Below, piece after piece: positions 9,901-19,839 of a DNA stretch of 64,000 bases; the stretch's first letter is position 1; the number at the start of each line of letters is the position of its first letter. This DNA is from Phorcus lineatus (taxonomy: Eukaryota > Mollusca > Gastropoda > Trochida > Trochidae): the NCBI GenBank assembly GCA_921293015.1, contig OV121089.1, forward strand, positions 40,348,520-40,412,519. The letters run 5' to 3'. Below the pieces are notes generated by a model. It had not been told where the DNA came from and did no database searches. It saw nothing but the letters and a program-made list of their open reading frames with translations. The position numbers and the translations under genes are program-made.

Positions 9901-10602
9901 AGCACTTACATAGTCGAAAGCACCATGCATGCATTAACATTGGCTTACGACTATCTTAGCACTAAGAGAGCTTCGAAAATCTAGGCCCTTGTGTCAAATC
10001 GATACCATATCTTATTTTTATCACTTCGTTCACAAATACACTGTCCACGTTCAATTTTCTTTTGCTGTTACAGCTTCCGATTGCGGGGATAAAGTTGACA
10101 TTGCAGCAGCTGTCGGTGGCGCCTTGGCAGTGTCATTAGTTGTAATTGTTGTTATGCTAGTCATTATAATAAAACATCGAAGGTCAAGGACTCCCACGGT
10201 AAGGGTTAAGTTATTCTGATGATATTCGCTTCCTTGTATCTTTGATCAACTAAAGCAAAAGTAATTTCAAGGGAACGTTCAGCCAATGAAATGTTATGCA
10301 AGACGCTTTAAACTATTAGCTTTAACTTCCCGGATTTTTCCATCCGGGTTGTGCCGCTGTTGCTGGATGCGACACGTCTCATTGGCTTTTGGCTTGAAGG
10401 AGATCAGGTAATTAGGAATGTGCTGAGCGGATTCAAATACGCTGATTTAACATGATGAAGAGCTGTCGGATTTCAGATGTGCTAAGCCATATCAATTATT
10501 CATACACTTTGTTTCCCTTCAAAACAGATGAGGGATGTCGGCAAGAGTAACACCACTGAAGAAGAACTGACTACTTTTTGCAGCGATGTACACCATAGAT
10601 AA
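889..10602 (+). CDS. VWDE-like transmembrane protein, 5'-partial, 15 exons seen
   Basis: This is the 3' part of a gene for a cell-surface protein resembling VWDE, about 792 codons across 15 exons. Seen in order: a VWDE-type N-terminal segment (exons 1-3), a VWD domain (exons 4-7) with the entry motif DPHMRTFDGR, the C..C-rich core CSFCGDAWCNCGV and the exit motif GLCGKM; a Cys-rich linker with a polyarginine site; one EGF module (CPNDCSGHGNC then CSCERNFGGLDC); a SNDGENFS segment typical of VWDE; a second small Cys-rich segment; a hydrophobic membrane helix; and a tail of about 33 residues ending at TAA 10600-10602. All junctions keep frame except exon 7 to exon 8. VWD domains generally mediate extracellular assembly; the ligand here is unknown. 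Human VWDE carries many EGF repeats, so the single EGF and the membrane anchor are differences. The family call is firm, orthology is not. Confidence 0.88.
1712..1753. repeat. perfect 16-bp hairpin
   Basis: Arms at 1712-1727 and 1738-1753 (ATCCATAACACAAAAA and its exact reverse complement) around a 10-base loop, in a VWDE-like intron. Function unknown; it may be a remnant of a small inverted-repeat element. Confidence 0.8.
2089..2221 (+). CDS. VWDE-like exon 2
   Basis: Acceptor AG at 2087-2088 and a strong donor gtaagt at 2222. It reads VSSTSVRVAQGRSAG and continues to KVKVRTL, ending with one base of a split codon. The segment lies in the conserved region upstream of the VWD domain of VWDE-type proteins. 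Confidence 0.75.
2530..2744 (+). CDS. VWDE-like exon 3
   Basis: Acceptor ACAG ending 2529, donor GT at 2745. It completes the split codon from exon 2 and reads NDEGCDQAVLMPSECGASF then FGKVTTTYGSSSKEV, ending LSKIQ in phase 0. The paired cysteines and the beta-rich character fit the segment directly before the VWD domain. Confidence 0.8.
2825..3037 (-). mobile_element. tRNA-derived SINE, family A, copy 1 (decayed)
   Basis: Read on the minus strand it begins GGCGGGATAGTGCAGTGGTT, a tRNA-like head with an A-box-like stretch. It shares the following block (TTTGTCT-x-CA, TAGAGAACTGT) with copy 2 and the tail block (ACCGCA-x-TGCAT; CACCTCACCTC) with copy 3. The head's B box is degraded. It lies in the intron before exon 4. 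Confidence 0.7.
3372..3457 (+). CDS. VWDE-like exon 4, start of VWD domain
   Basis: Acceptor TTAG ending 3371, donor GT at 3458, ending in phase 2. It encodes the opening of the VWD domain with the diagnostic motif DPHMRTFDGR. Confidence 0.85.
3514..4127 (+). mobile_element. MITE-2 family, copy 1
   Basis: A 614-base non-coding element with terminal inverted repeats: left TTAAAGGCACTAGTGCACGC and right GCGTGTACTAGTGCGTTTAA. It matches 46260-46899 over its whole length in blocks (for example AATGAAAACGTT, CGGCTGAACTAGTA, TTACGAGGTAGATTAC). It sits in the intron between exons 4 and 5. No transposase is encoded, so it would depend on an autonomous relative. Confidence 0.8.
4184..4247 (+). CDS. 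VWDE-like exon 5, VWD domain
   Basis: A short 64-base exon between CCTAG (ending 4183) and gtaagt (4248). It completes an Arg codon and reads HYEHQYEGIFTLYKHLDL, the typical VWD continuation Y-x-G-x-F-x-LY. Its upstream intron contains a 614-base MITE-like repeat that ends only 56 bases before the acceptor. Confidence 0.85.
4575..4769 (+). CDS. VWDE-like exon 6, VWD core
   Basis: Acceptor CTAG ending 4574, donor GT at 4770. Sixty-five codons in phase 0 hold the Cys-rich VWD core (CSFCGDAWCNCGVAVRAG) and the CEDGGDVLQVKRRG stretch. Confidence 0.9.
4894..5147 (+). CDS. VWDE-like exon 7, end of VWD domain
   Basis: Acceptor TTTCAG ending 4893, donor gtgagc at 5148. It carries the VWD signature GLCGKMSDNGTCNDDF, followed by a linker ending EFSNSWR. 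The exon ends in phase 2, which does not match the next recognised exon (see findings). Confidence 0.85.
5759..6012 (+). CDS. VWDE-like exon 8, Cys-rich linker with polyarginine site
   Basis: The coding frame is clear: EDGESLFNQSDLPSL, then a Cys-rich stretch (FCSCSED, ECSAG, TCKSL) and five arginines followed by serine at 5950-5967, a possible furin-type cleavage site. Donor gtaata at 6013. The 5' edge is uncertain: AG dinucleotides at 5757, 5760 and 5762 are available, and none joins exon 7 in phase. Confidence 0.7.
6176..6328 (+). CDS. VWDE-like exon 9
   Basis: Acceptor ACAG ending 6175, donor gtttgt at 6329, 51 codons in phase 0. It reads NTNSWPEGWTEARATARC and ends SSIDSCILDIK. The pattern WP-x-G-x-TE-x-x-A followed by paired Cys is found after the VWD domain in VWDE proteins. 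Confidence 0.82.
6639..6718 (+). pseudogene. partial duplicate of VWDE-like exon 10
   Basis: Eighty bases match 6955-7034 with about 8 differences (around 90% identity) and encode a near-identical stretch, SVDAVRSKCYHEVVVNPVLQ against SVDSVRSKCYHEVLVNPVLQ. An acceptor (TTCAG ending 6617) would let it be entered in phase 0, but the copy lacks the EGF half and runs into an inverted-repeat insertion. It is probably a dead exon duplicate. Use as an alternative exon cannot be excluded. Confidence 0.6.
6744..6852. repeat. inverted-repeat insertion between the two exon-10 copies
   Basis: Twenty-base arms at 6744-6763 and 6833-6852 (AGTCTAAGTAAACCTAGCCT against the reverse complement of AGGCTAGGTTTACTTGGACT, one mismatch) bound about 110 bases. 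Inside, TCGGAGTGA occurs twice in tandem. It resembles a small MITE. Confidence 0.65.
6937..7123 (+). CDS. VWDE-like exon 10, ends inside EGF module, GC donor
   Basis: Acceptor CTCAG ending 6936, phase 0. It reads LTGYTAFGKFSVDSVRSKC and ends in the first half of an EGF module, CPNDCSGHGNCF. The exon must stop after 7123 to keep frame with the next exon; the donor there is gcaagt, a GC-AG intron. A diverged partial copy of this exon lies at 6639-6718. Confidence 0.82.
7124..7487 (+). other. GC-AG intron in the VWDE-like gene
   Basis: The intron begins gcaagt rather than GT. Frame and EGF homology on both sides (GNCFEG then ECSC) fix the junction, and AAG/GCAAGT is the usual context for the minor GC donor class spliced by the major spliceosome. 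Confidence 0.75.
7488..7675 (+). CDS. VWDE-like exon 11, second half of EGF module
   Basis: Acceptor TTAAG ending 7487. The split codon gives EGECSCERNFGGLDCSVDL, completing the EGF module begun in exon 10. It continues with a C-x(6)-C segment (GHCDTSTDSCDV) and ends HAFK before donor GT at 7676, phase 0. Confidence 0.85.
8294..8539 (+). CDS. VWDE-like exon 12
   Basis: Acceptor CTAG ending 8293, donor gtatga at 8540; 82 codons in phase 0. The segment FRISVSNDGENFSNNVSLLV then YDGTC matches a conserved VWDE feature (V-SNDG-x-x-S followed by VY-x-x-C). Several N-x-S/T sequons suggest a glycosylated extracellular segment. Confidence 0.85.
9696..9810 (+). CDS. VWDE-like exon 13, Cys-rich
   Basis: Acceptor TGCAG ending 9695, donor gtaatg at 9811, ending in phase 1. 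It reads PSYCLYGERCFGNGS then DDECSLCFLDGS, a short Cys-rich segment in front of the membrane helix. Confidence 0.8.
9875..9989. mobile_element. short MITE-like inverted repeat, family 4
   Basis: Arms of about 45 bases: AGGGCCTAGATTTTAGAAGC on the left and, read in reverse complement from the right end, AGGGCCTAGATTTTCGAAGC, continuing through AGCTCTCT and ATAGTCG. The centre is GCATGCAT-rich. It lies in the intron after exon 13 and has no coding capacity. Confidence 0.8.
10074..10198 (+). CDS. VWDE-like exon 14, transmembrane helix
   Basis: Acceptor TACAG ending 10073, donor gtaagg at 10199. After SDCGDKVD comes about 23 hydrophobic residues (from IAAAVGGALAVS through MLVIIIK) followed by basic residues HRRSR: a single-pass membrane segment with a positive-inside flank. 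Confidence 0.85.
10215..10450 (-). mobile_element. MITE-3 family, copy 1 (diverged)
   Basis: Matches the element at 58608-58915 in opposite orientation: TTCAGCCAATG, TTATGCAA, TTTTCCATCCGGGTTGTGCC, CTTTTGGCTTGAAG and the end ATTCAAATACGCTGATTTA. It fills most of the last intron of the VWDE-like gene. Edges are approximate. Confidence 0.65.
10528..10602 (+). CDS. VWDE-like terminal exon, cytoplasmic tail
   Basis: Acceptor AACAG ending 10527; 24 codons in phase 0 (MRDVGKSNTTEEELTTFCSD and four more residues) then TAA at 10600-10602. A short tail rich in Thr and Glu; no recognised signalling motif. Confidence 0.8.
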   Translation: MRDVGKSNTTEEELTTFCSDVHHR

Positions 10603-11300
10603 TGACATGCGTAATGTCCCGCACTTCATAATATAACTATACATGGGGCTAATACAACCCAATGTCACCCTTGACGGAATCTTTTAACGAATTTGGTGGA
10701 CGAATGTTTTAATTGAACTCATCACGTATAGAAACTAAAATGTTCCCCAACCTTTTTCGTGAGGGTCTGAGCTCGAACAGCCGGTTCAATGGTCAGGAAC
10801 GCTCTCTCTGTATGCTTTATAGATAACACGCTCTTGTCATGGAGGGGTATAAACATTTATCACTCTTCTCAGTAGGGTGATATCAGTAGTTATCACATGG
10901 ACCTATCGATGATCGACAATATTACATGTGGTAGGATAATGTGCTTGATACCTATCTCATAAACGATTAGAATCGTGCTGGTTAGACGTAACATCTTTGT
11001 TTCCATATTAAACAGCAAATACATGTTGTGTCATTTAGAGGTTATTTTCATATTAGAGCTTTGTTATTTTGTACGTGTATCGTCAAACTATCTACTAAGC
11101 GGTTATATTTTTCAAAACGCATTTAATATAGAATACACAGTATGAGTTTCTATATGATTTTGATGTTCCTATGCCGTCATTCAATGATCACTAGGAACAT
11201 TCCCTTATCAAATGTTTCTGATTGGTTAGTTTAATCTTGACAATGTCTTATCAAAGTACAAATTCCTTTTAGGCCAGCCTCTCTTTAATTGGGAAATTGA

Positions 11301-11306
11301 AATAAA
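11301..11306 (+). terminator. candidate polyadenylation signal
   Basis: An AATAAA hexamer about 700 bases after the VWDE-like stop codon. It is one possible 3' end. In DNA this AT-rich such a hexamer can occur by chance, so the call is weak. Confidence 0.25.
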
Positions 11307-13535
11307 TACTATTTTACTGACAATTCACTGTTCATGTGTCTTCTATTTGGTTGTCCCCCGCCGCAACGCGGAACGGGGAACATTGTATCAAGTGGCGTCC
11401 GATTCTTTTTAACACAGGGGATTACTCAGACACCAGTCATTTTCGGTGACCGTGACCTCAATTTCAAGGTCATAACCACTATGACCACTTTAAAAACTCT
11501 TGTGTATATGAAATCTCTTGAACCGTTGCACCTTAGGTCTTCAAATTTGTTTCAAGCTTAATTTAGAAGATTACTCAGACACCAGTAAATTTGGGTGACC
11601 TTGATATTATTTCACTTTGACCCCTTTAGAAATATTATTATATCTCACGTAAAAAGAGCAAGTTTGCCAAAATAAGATTTTTTTTAAGAATAAACAGCTT
11701 AATTTTTATTTTTTAGAGAAATGCGTCTAGAACAAGACACCCCTCCCCTCCCCGACACACACAGAGGCTCAGGTGGCCTAATTCATTACAACGATTTATT
11801 TTCTCTCTAATGTCAAATGTATTATCATTCAGTCTGATATTTCATTATTGGTTTGAAATGATGATACGTTATTATTCACACTCAAAACACTCAAATTCAA
11901 ACACTCAAACCATATACATTCTGATATATGACACGTCTATACGTTAATCAACCCTACATGGTCCTTTTTATGTTAACAAAAATAGATTAGAGATTCACCA
12001 ACGTGACATAATAATCAATTAATAGACACAGGGTAACTAACTCTATTCTTCATTAGAGAGTTCATTCATGACTTTCAATTTATCCAAGGAGCTGTCGATA
12101 TGTTGAATTGCAATTTAAAACAATTCAACTAATTTACATAGTCATGCAATTTCACCATTTCCCTCTTCAATAAAACTGATAATTTTCAGTACAAAGATAC
12201 ATATCGAAACATTGGTAATGTAAAAACTCATCTTCAGGGCGAGATGGTTTCGAGATGTCTTATGCTTATTTAATGTAAGCCTTTAAATTATCCTGTAAAA
12301 CTCACTTGAATTAGAATAGTATACATCGATGCAAGGAATGTAATTGCAGATTCTTTAAAGAACAAAAAAGTTTTACTCCAAGTTAGTCCCAAAGACTTCC
12401 CTCGTTCCGTTGTTCCTTAAACCTGACAGTTTGATTCCATTGATTTCCAATACTTCTTATCTCCTCCGTACATATGATATACTTCTTTTTGAATGCCAAA
12501 GGGTCTTCCTTGTCGGTCCCAAACTATCAGTTGATCTGTTTCCATTGATCGGTTTTGTTGATCTTTTTCCATTGCACAGTTGACACAGCAGTACACATAT
12601 AATTTCTAGGAGATGCTGTTAATTGAAATGTGCGAATTGAATGAATTGTCATTACTTCTCTAGATCTCTTCCAATTGTGTCTTCCCTCAGACCTGATAGA
12701 GTTGTGTTTGATCGGTGAAAGTCCTCTGATGATGATAACTCCTCAGATTGACTCAAGCCCTCTCATCCGATTGAATGTTCTGTTTTTGATTTTGTTCCAA
12801 ATATTGATCTCGATCAATTGCTAGGGGCGTCGTTCTGACGTGTTTCGGCCTATCTTAGTTTTAAAATTTGAATTTAAAATAACGACTTAATATAGTTTTC
12901 AATCACAACTATTACAGTCAACCAAAAGCTATGTGCGTTTACGTGCTTGACTATTCCCTTGCTTACTCTAATGTTTATGAATTAAAAGGGGGAAATATTC
13001 TTTTTATGGACATCACATACTCATTATACATTAACGTTACATCACGTGCTTATAACAAAATAAAGGTAAACTGATTGAATCTTGAAGAATTATGGTTTGT
13101 AACATAAAGAGACAAAAGCTTCTTTTGATGACTTCTGATAGTTTCAACAAAATCTCCTCATGCATATAATATCAATGGTTTGAGAGAAAATACCTAGGCC
13201 TCTAATTTCGTCAAAAAGGTCACCTCAAAGAAAACGAAATCCATCACCCATCATCAAAATAATGTGTACACAGTCCTTTTTCACACATAACAATTTCAAT
13301 CTTAAAAGTAAACCTGTACATGTTGTGTTTAAAAGATCGTTAGTTTTCCTTGAAATTTGATGAAACTGTTGTCATTGAGTTGGGTTTTTTATTTGTAAAG
13401 GAAAAATCATGGGTTTTTTAATAAAGAAAAATATATATATAAATTTCCGTGCGTCGCCTTCGATTGACAAAAGATTGCCTATTGTTTGATGGTATTAACG
13501 CGATAGATGATATCAAAACTATATGCAAAAGATTG

Positions 13536-13612
13536 ACACATTGCTTGAGGTGCATGTCCGCACGAACAGTACAGTCCAGTCTTTATAAGTCTACTGGAGG
13601 CAACATCAGAAT
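13536..13612 (+). repeat. diverged direct duplicate, copy 1
   Basis: Shares ACACATTGCTTGAGGT, TGTCCGCA-x-GAACAG, GTCTTTATAA and TACTGGAG-x-CAACAT with 14211-14286. The second copy has small insertions and deletions. Coding potential is not evident. Confidence 0.6.
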
Positions 13613-14210
13613 TGAGACAGCAACCATTACCCTATGTGGATAATGGAAACTTGAAGACATATTGGGATGTTTTCACAAAATAATCTAAAACATTTCAGAG
13701 ACTTACAGTATTTTTGAGGAAACAAATTGTCAAAGAATTTCCAAAGAATCAACTCTGGTCTCCTCATCACAGCTGCACGCACCACGTGGCTTTGTCTTCT
13801 CCGACATCTCGCAGGACCCTGTGCAGGTCATTTCTGTTCTCTCACTTCGCACTGTGATCAAATAGATACTGAGCAACATCTTTGTGTGGTAGATGGGTGT
13901 CTGGGCCCACCCGGGGTAGAAAATGGATGGTTTGATATTTCAGGAAAAAAACGCTAAGACCCACATGGATTTGTTTGCACTCTGTCCTGTGGTGAAGGGT
14001 ATGCCCCAGAGGATGCTGCGGTCGGTGCAACGGCAGTTGGTCAACTGCAGTCTGTGTTCCTCTAACGTCTTGCTCTGTGGTGCAGCTATTCGATCCTGGC
14101 AGTGCTGATGGGCAATACTGGCTTACTCTCACTGAACAGCAATATAAAAGTTAGATAAATTGTCATGATATGGCATCATCTAACCCTGAGAAGTATACCT
14201 CAGCTTTAAG

Positions 14211-14286
14211 ACACATTGCTTGAGGTACGAATTGCGTGTCCGCATGAACAGTCTTTATAAATTTACTGGAGACAACATTAGATTTA
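14211..14286 (+). repeat. diverged direct duplicate, copy 2
   Basis: Partner of 13536-13612, in the same orientation about 675 bases downstream. The 600 bases between include open frames on both strands with no recognised domain. Confidence 0.6.
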
Positions 14287-17045
14287 ACGTTGCGCTGTGG
14301 TGGACAATTATGAAAGAGAAGAAAGGAAAAGTCCGGTGTATTCAGAGTTCTTCATCATAACGATTCATTTTGAAGGACCTGCCATAGTAAGGTAGTAATA
14401 TAGATAACCTTTCAAATGACATGCATTTAAGTAAATGTCGGTCACCCATTATTCATTTAGTTGTAATAATGTGTAAAGTTCAATTGTAACATTATGTTTC
14501 ACTTAGCGACCATTTTCATGAAATATCTATTGTGGAAACTCGGTTGTGCTTTTAAAAATGTATATGCAAATAGTATATTTTGCTTAATGAGAGAGAAGCA
14601 CTGAAAGAGAAAAGAAAAAGATTTTACTCACTAGAGAGCCACGACATATATTAGAGATCATATTTTCACAAGCGGCAGTAAAATCCTGATTGTGTCAGCG
14701 TGTAGCTAGAGCAACTATATCTTCAATCTAAACTTTTAAGATAGTGTAAACAATGCAATAATCTTTTATCGTCATTTGTATGACATTAATATGTTTGATC
14801 ATCACCACGTACATTTTTGCTATGACATTGAAATACAGATGACATCCAAATAACAAACGTTATAAACATGATGGCAGTTGTCTTCAAAGATGAACATTTA
14901 TCATTGCTACGTTAAATAAACTGATTCTTACACTGAAAAAAATCCACTTTCAAATCTAGTGATATTAAATTTTGGACATAACAGAAAGTTCATAACAGAA
15001 AAATAACCCTCTGTAAGCTTCGATTATTTGTATATTGTAAATCAATTCCTATAATAATCAAATAATTGATTACCAGCTTGAGACACTTGGGTGAGATTAA
15101 CTTTATAAAACGCACATATAGAAATGACGATATAACAAAATTGGGATGCAGAAAAGAGCATGTGCGGCGAGTCTTCGCCAATACTATTTCTGAGAAACAA
15201 AACTTAGGAAACAAACCTTAGTTTAAGACAGACACTATATTAGTAATGGCATAAAGAAAATCGTCCTCAGTTCTTCTCTTGAGTGGAGGAGAAGGCTGTC
15301 AATCAAAAATTAAAATTGACATTTTCACGATTAAGGTTCAACAAGATTTGATGCATTCGATAAATCGGTCCTGTTTCTATGACTGGGTACTGAATATGAT
15401 TTAAAAGCTTAGTGTAATTTCACCTTTGATTCATTAGACAATTAAAAGAATCTGATTGTAAGTTTTTATTCGTTTATATGAGCATCAGATACATGATAAA
15501 AGAACGTGCTTAATTGATATGGAAATAGTCAAAGATCTTAATTATTTTTCACCTTCTTTTCCTCGAGAAACATTCGTTCATACAAAAACACACAGTGTTT
15601 TCCAGTACAGAATTAGTTCGAACTTGAAGTATCTCATCTCAGCTTTATTGATATGTTTATATCATACCGTAACGAATCTCAGTTTTCAACTTTTTGAGAA
15701 GACATTAGATATCAGCAAAATTTTAATCATTGCATATTCAGCAGAATTTACTTGTAATAGAATTTGATTTATTCAATTATATCAATTCAAATTGACTATA
15801 CCTCATTTATGAGATACAATATTTTCAGTTTCAATATAAATTAATTTAAACATAACAGATTCGCTGCAGGGGCTTCAAAGACATAAACCTTAACATAACT
15901 TTTTCCACCGATTCTCTGCTAAGCCCTTGCATTGTTGCAGAGATGCTCAAGGTTATGGAAACATATACGTAAGATACTTATCACTGCAATGATAACACGT
16001 CTCTCTGTGTCTTCACAATAAAATGCCGCTGTTATCACAAAACTACAAAACAAATTTGTGTTTGAACTACTCTTCCAATGTTTGAGTTGTAGATTATCTT
16101 CAATGACAGTGGATGTTGAGTTTTTTATTCAGGATTCTGTAGATATCAAACTACAATATCGGAAATGAATGAAAGCTGAGTTTAGTTTAAGAGAAGGTGA
16201 ATGTTTCAATGATAGAACTATCTCTGTTTAGTAGAGACGCTGTGGGTTCACAAAGGGTTAATCCTAAGCTTACGATAGGGTTCAGTGAGACAGTACATAT
16301 AAGTATTGGTAAGAGAGTATGACCAAAACTCGAGACAGAGCTGTTACACACGGTTCAAGTAAGAAATACCTATGCTTTTTTTCTAGATATAAACCTCGAC
16401 ATTTCCTCTCAACTATTCATCTTTGTTAGAACTTACAAATGTGCCAGCCTCAAGTTCTTGATAGTTAAATATACCTCTGCTAGTAAATTGTATCTACCTT
16501 ACCAGATTTTCAAGCAAGAATGATGCTCTGCTGGTAACCAATATCAGTCTTTTCAAGAATGATTTTACCTCTGCTAATTACTAACATATTTACCTTTTTT
16601 TCTCTATTGGTTTATACCTCCGTTATTAACTTACATATGTACCTACCTCAATTTTTCAAGAAGGAAAGTTAACCTCTACCAATGTTAACTTTTTCTAGCA
16701 TTGATACTTAGCTGCATCGCAAAAGTTTGTTCACCTATCGACGTATCTGAGGCGAATATTTACTTTAAGAAAATTTGAAAACTGTGTACAAAAAAATTGA
16801 AAGCAAAAAGATACCGTTATATTATCACTCCTATACCATGGCTCATGCTTAACTGTTACAGTTTTTTAGCTCAATGTAGTGACCCGTGGACTAATTTATT
16901 ATGTTAAAAAGGTCCCGCTTACCTACAGAGAGACAGACCTATTTATTTGTTAGCATGTCCAAATAACGATATTAGCTGCATACATGATCAACCGATGTAA
17001 CAGTATCAAAGTAACTTCATTGGCTCCATACTAGCCCAACAGATA

Positions 17046-17053
17046 TATATAAA
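17046..17053 (+). promoter_or_regulatory. candidate TATA box upstream of the dehydrogenase gene
   Basis: TATATAAA about 470 bases before the ATG at 17526. It is followed by a GC-richer tract with CACGTG at 17183-17188, and by GTCGTCTGCT-type repeats at 17331-17410 (three direct copies and one inverted). The distance implies a long 5' leader or an undetected leader intron. Inferred from motifs only. Confidence 0.35.
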
Positions 17054-17525
17054 GATATTAACTCTAACCTTGCTAAAGAACAGAACATTTGTTTAGATCA
17101 GTTCAACCGGAGCCACTTGATACGCAGCAGCAGTAAGCGATCTCACACCAGCAGACTCCTGTAGACTCCCATCTCCTTGGAGTCACGTGCTGCATAAGTA
17201 ACGTGATCTACACAGGAGGGTTGGGGGAACCTATCTTTACCCTTCACCAGATATTGGTGTGGTAGAGAGAGCTAACGGAGGTACCGGCGCCTTACCCTCC
17301 TCCCGCCCTCCCAAACCTTCGTCTCATCCTGTCGTCTGCTCGCCCACTTCAGGTGTGTCGTCTGCTAGACGTCAGCTGTCGTCTGCCTATTTCAAAAGCA
17401 GACGACTTTTCAATTGTGGCGTCTACCGAAGCAGGTATATCCTGCCTTCATTACTTAAAAGTTTTATAAGTTTTGCTCAGTGATCCGGTCCTTTCTTGGA
17501 GTTTGAAACTACAAACAAACTCAAA

Positions 17526-17733
17526 ATGTCGATGAAGGATCTAAAAGTCGATGAGCTGGAAGAGAACATCGATGATGTGAAGGAGGTTGTTGAAGATGTG
17601 TTTTCTGCTCTCGTCCTGACTGTGGTCATCTCCTCCATCATCCTCTTCATCATCCTGCTGCGAGTTTACATCAGGTGGGGGCCTGAGAACCCCAGTAGGA
17701 ACAAGATGGACGGAAAAGTCGTCATTATCACAG
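17526..17733 (+). CDS. dehydrogenase exon 1: start, membrane helix, start of Rossmann fold
   Basis: ATG at 17526 in context AAAATG; the upstream in-frame codons reach TGA at 17481 without another ATG. It encodes MSMKDLKVDELEEN, an acidic stretch, a helix rich in V/I/L/S (about residues 27-49) and the first Rossmann strand DGKVVIIT. It ends with the first base of Gly70; donor gtacga at 17734. Confidence 0.88.
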
Positions 17734-19782
17734 GTACGAAATGCTTTTTAATTACTCTTTATTGATCATTCTTGTTTGACTTTCCTAACAATTATTTTTA
17801 GTTTATTGCGTTTTTTATTCATTTACATTGTCTTTGGATACTGGAAATATACTTTGATTTTGGAATCCCTTTTTCCCTTTCTTTAAAGATTGCGTATACA
17901 AGTACGTTAAAGCTTCACAATAAAATAATTATCGATTAAGGAGTGAATTGCAGACAGTGATATCGTTGCGTTGGTCTAGACAAATTTAGCGTATGTAAAA
18001 TTTATTCAATTTTGTTTAATTTTTTAATTGTAAAGAGATATCTTTGAACATGTCACACGACAAAACAGGCCCTAACCTTGAGAAAATGTGTCGGCAACAG
18101 GCTTTCACAACTACATGTCAATAAAGTTGATTTAAAATTCATAGCTATATTATCATAAAACGAAAATAGATTTGTTTATAAGCAAAAACATATTTTCGTT
18201 CTATACACGGGTACAATCACATAAAACAATGACACCCAAGGACATAATCCAGACGAAATGATCTTCAGAGATTGTTTCGTATTACTTTACATCTATACAT
18301 TTAACTATTTTGTTTTATTGATCATATTGTTAACATAACATTTATTTGTTGAAGACAAACAGAACTTTAGCCAGAAGGCAAACAGATACACACGCCGAAG
18401 CAACATAAAAATATTTTATTTATGTTAACGAATTGCTTACACAACTTGGATATCAGGTTGTATAGAGAAACACTGATACTATCACAAAGTGTTGTAAACT
18501 AAACAGACAATGTCCGTTGGAAAATATACTAAGAATAACATTCACGCTTCCAAACGTGTCCAATGGGTGTAACTAACATTTGGATATAGATTCAATTTCA
18601 AGTTTTTAAGAATTACTTTAACTTTAAAAGAAACGAGTTTTGAAGGGAGTGGAGTTTTATTGCATGCGTGTGAAAAACAGTGTTTCATTCCGGAAACTGT
18701 CTTTGTTTATGGTGGAGTGCAGAAAAAGAACGATTGTTGGACTTTTGGTCAGCATATGCGTGCGCATATTTTGAAAGGATGAGAAACGTCATGGTTGATT
18801 TATCTTTCCGGTTACTGGTTCTAGGCTCTTTGAAGGCAGCCTCTATAGGTATAAACGTCAAAAAAATTGCTAGCCGTAATCTCTTCTACCTTCACAAATG
18901 ACGCATATGCATATGTCGCGAAAAACGAATATAGATATGTTATATGATAAAATAAAACATCATTCATCAAGGTGACAAACTTCTATCTTGTTCCAATTTT
19001 GTCATATATAGAATCCATTAGATAAATAAGTGTTTTCTCATTTCAAAGATATGATAGTAATCAAAACAATTAAGTTATCTTTTGAAGCTTCATTATTTTT
19101 TTTATTCTGTCAATTTTCATTCTTCAAAAATAATGAAGATCAAAATGTAAAACTGATTTGTATCAGTGTATATGAGTGCACGTTTCTGGATACATGTATA
19201 TGACATAGATCACACAAGCAACTGGTTGGTGTTGACCCAGACCTTGACTGTTGCTCTCTGGGCGATGACAGGTTGAGTGGAAATAAATACAATGAAAATA
19301 TAAACACGAGTCACGTGCTATAATCCCATGTCGTCTCACATGAGCGATTCCGACGCGATCTTGTAATACCAAGCATAGTGGGATTGACACTGCTTAACCT
19401 TGGCTGTACAGGTGAGACAAATAGGTGGGCACAAAGTACTGGAGCACTTCGTCGGCTCTTACGACTATATCATTTCGAGTATTGTATGCAGTCTACATAT
19501 AGCTAGTCTAGTATCTGAATGAAAGTCACGCCTTCATTTAAAACTTCTAACAAAATATTGTAGTTGATGATTAGAGATACATTCCATTAACATAGTTAAC
19601 AAATGTAGTTAGGGATATTTCAATCTTTATCTAATATCTTCTTGAAAGGCAAGTGTAGATTTCAATTCATCTACAATGTTCTTTCACTGAGTCTCCTTTC
19701 TGATAGTTGAGTGTCTAGTCTAGTTATAGTCTTCTGTTGGTATATTTATTTTATTTTATTTTTTTTCATTTTTTTTATCTAT

Positions 19783-19839
<57 letters not shown>

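Larger units (their letters stand above)
10603..17040. other. 3' flank and intergenic region
   Basis: AT-rich, and I see no supportable gene. Contents: a direct repeat of ATTACTCAGACACCAGT at 11421 and 11570 (149 bases apart, both followed by a GGTGACC stretch), the duplicated block at 13536/14211, and degenerate repeats with the theme ACCTCTGCTA around 16470-16690. Open frames at 13449-14132 have no recognisable domain. Confidence 0.5.
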
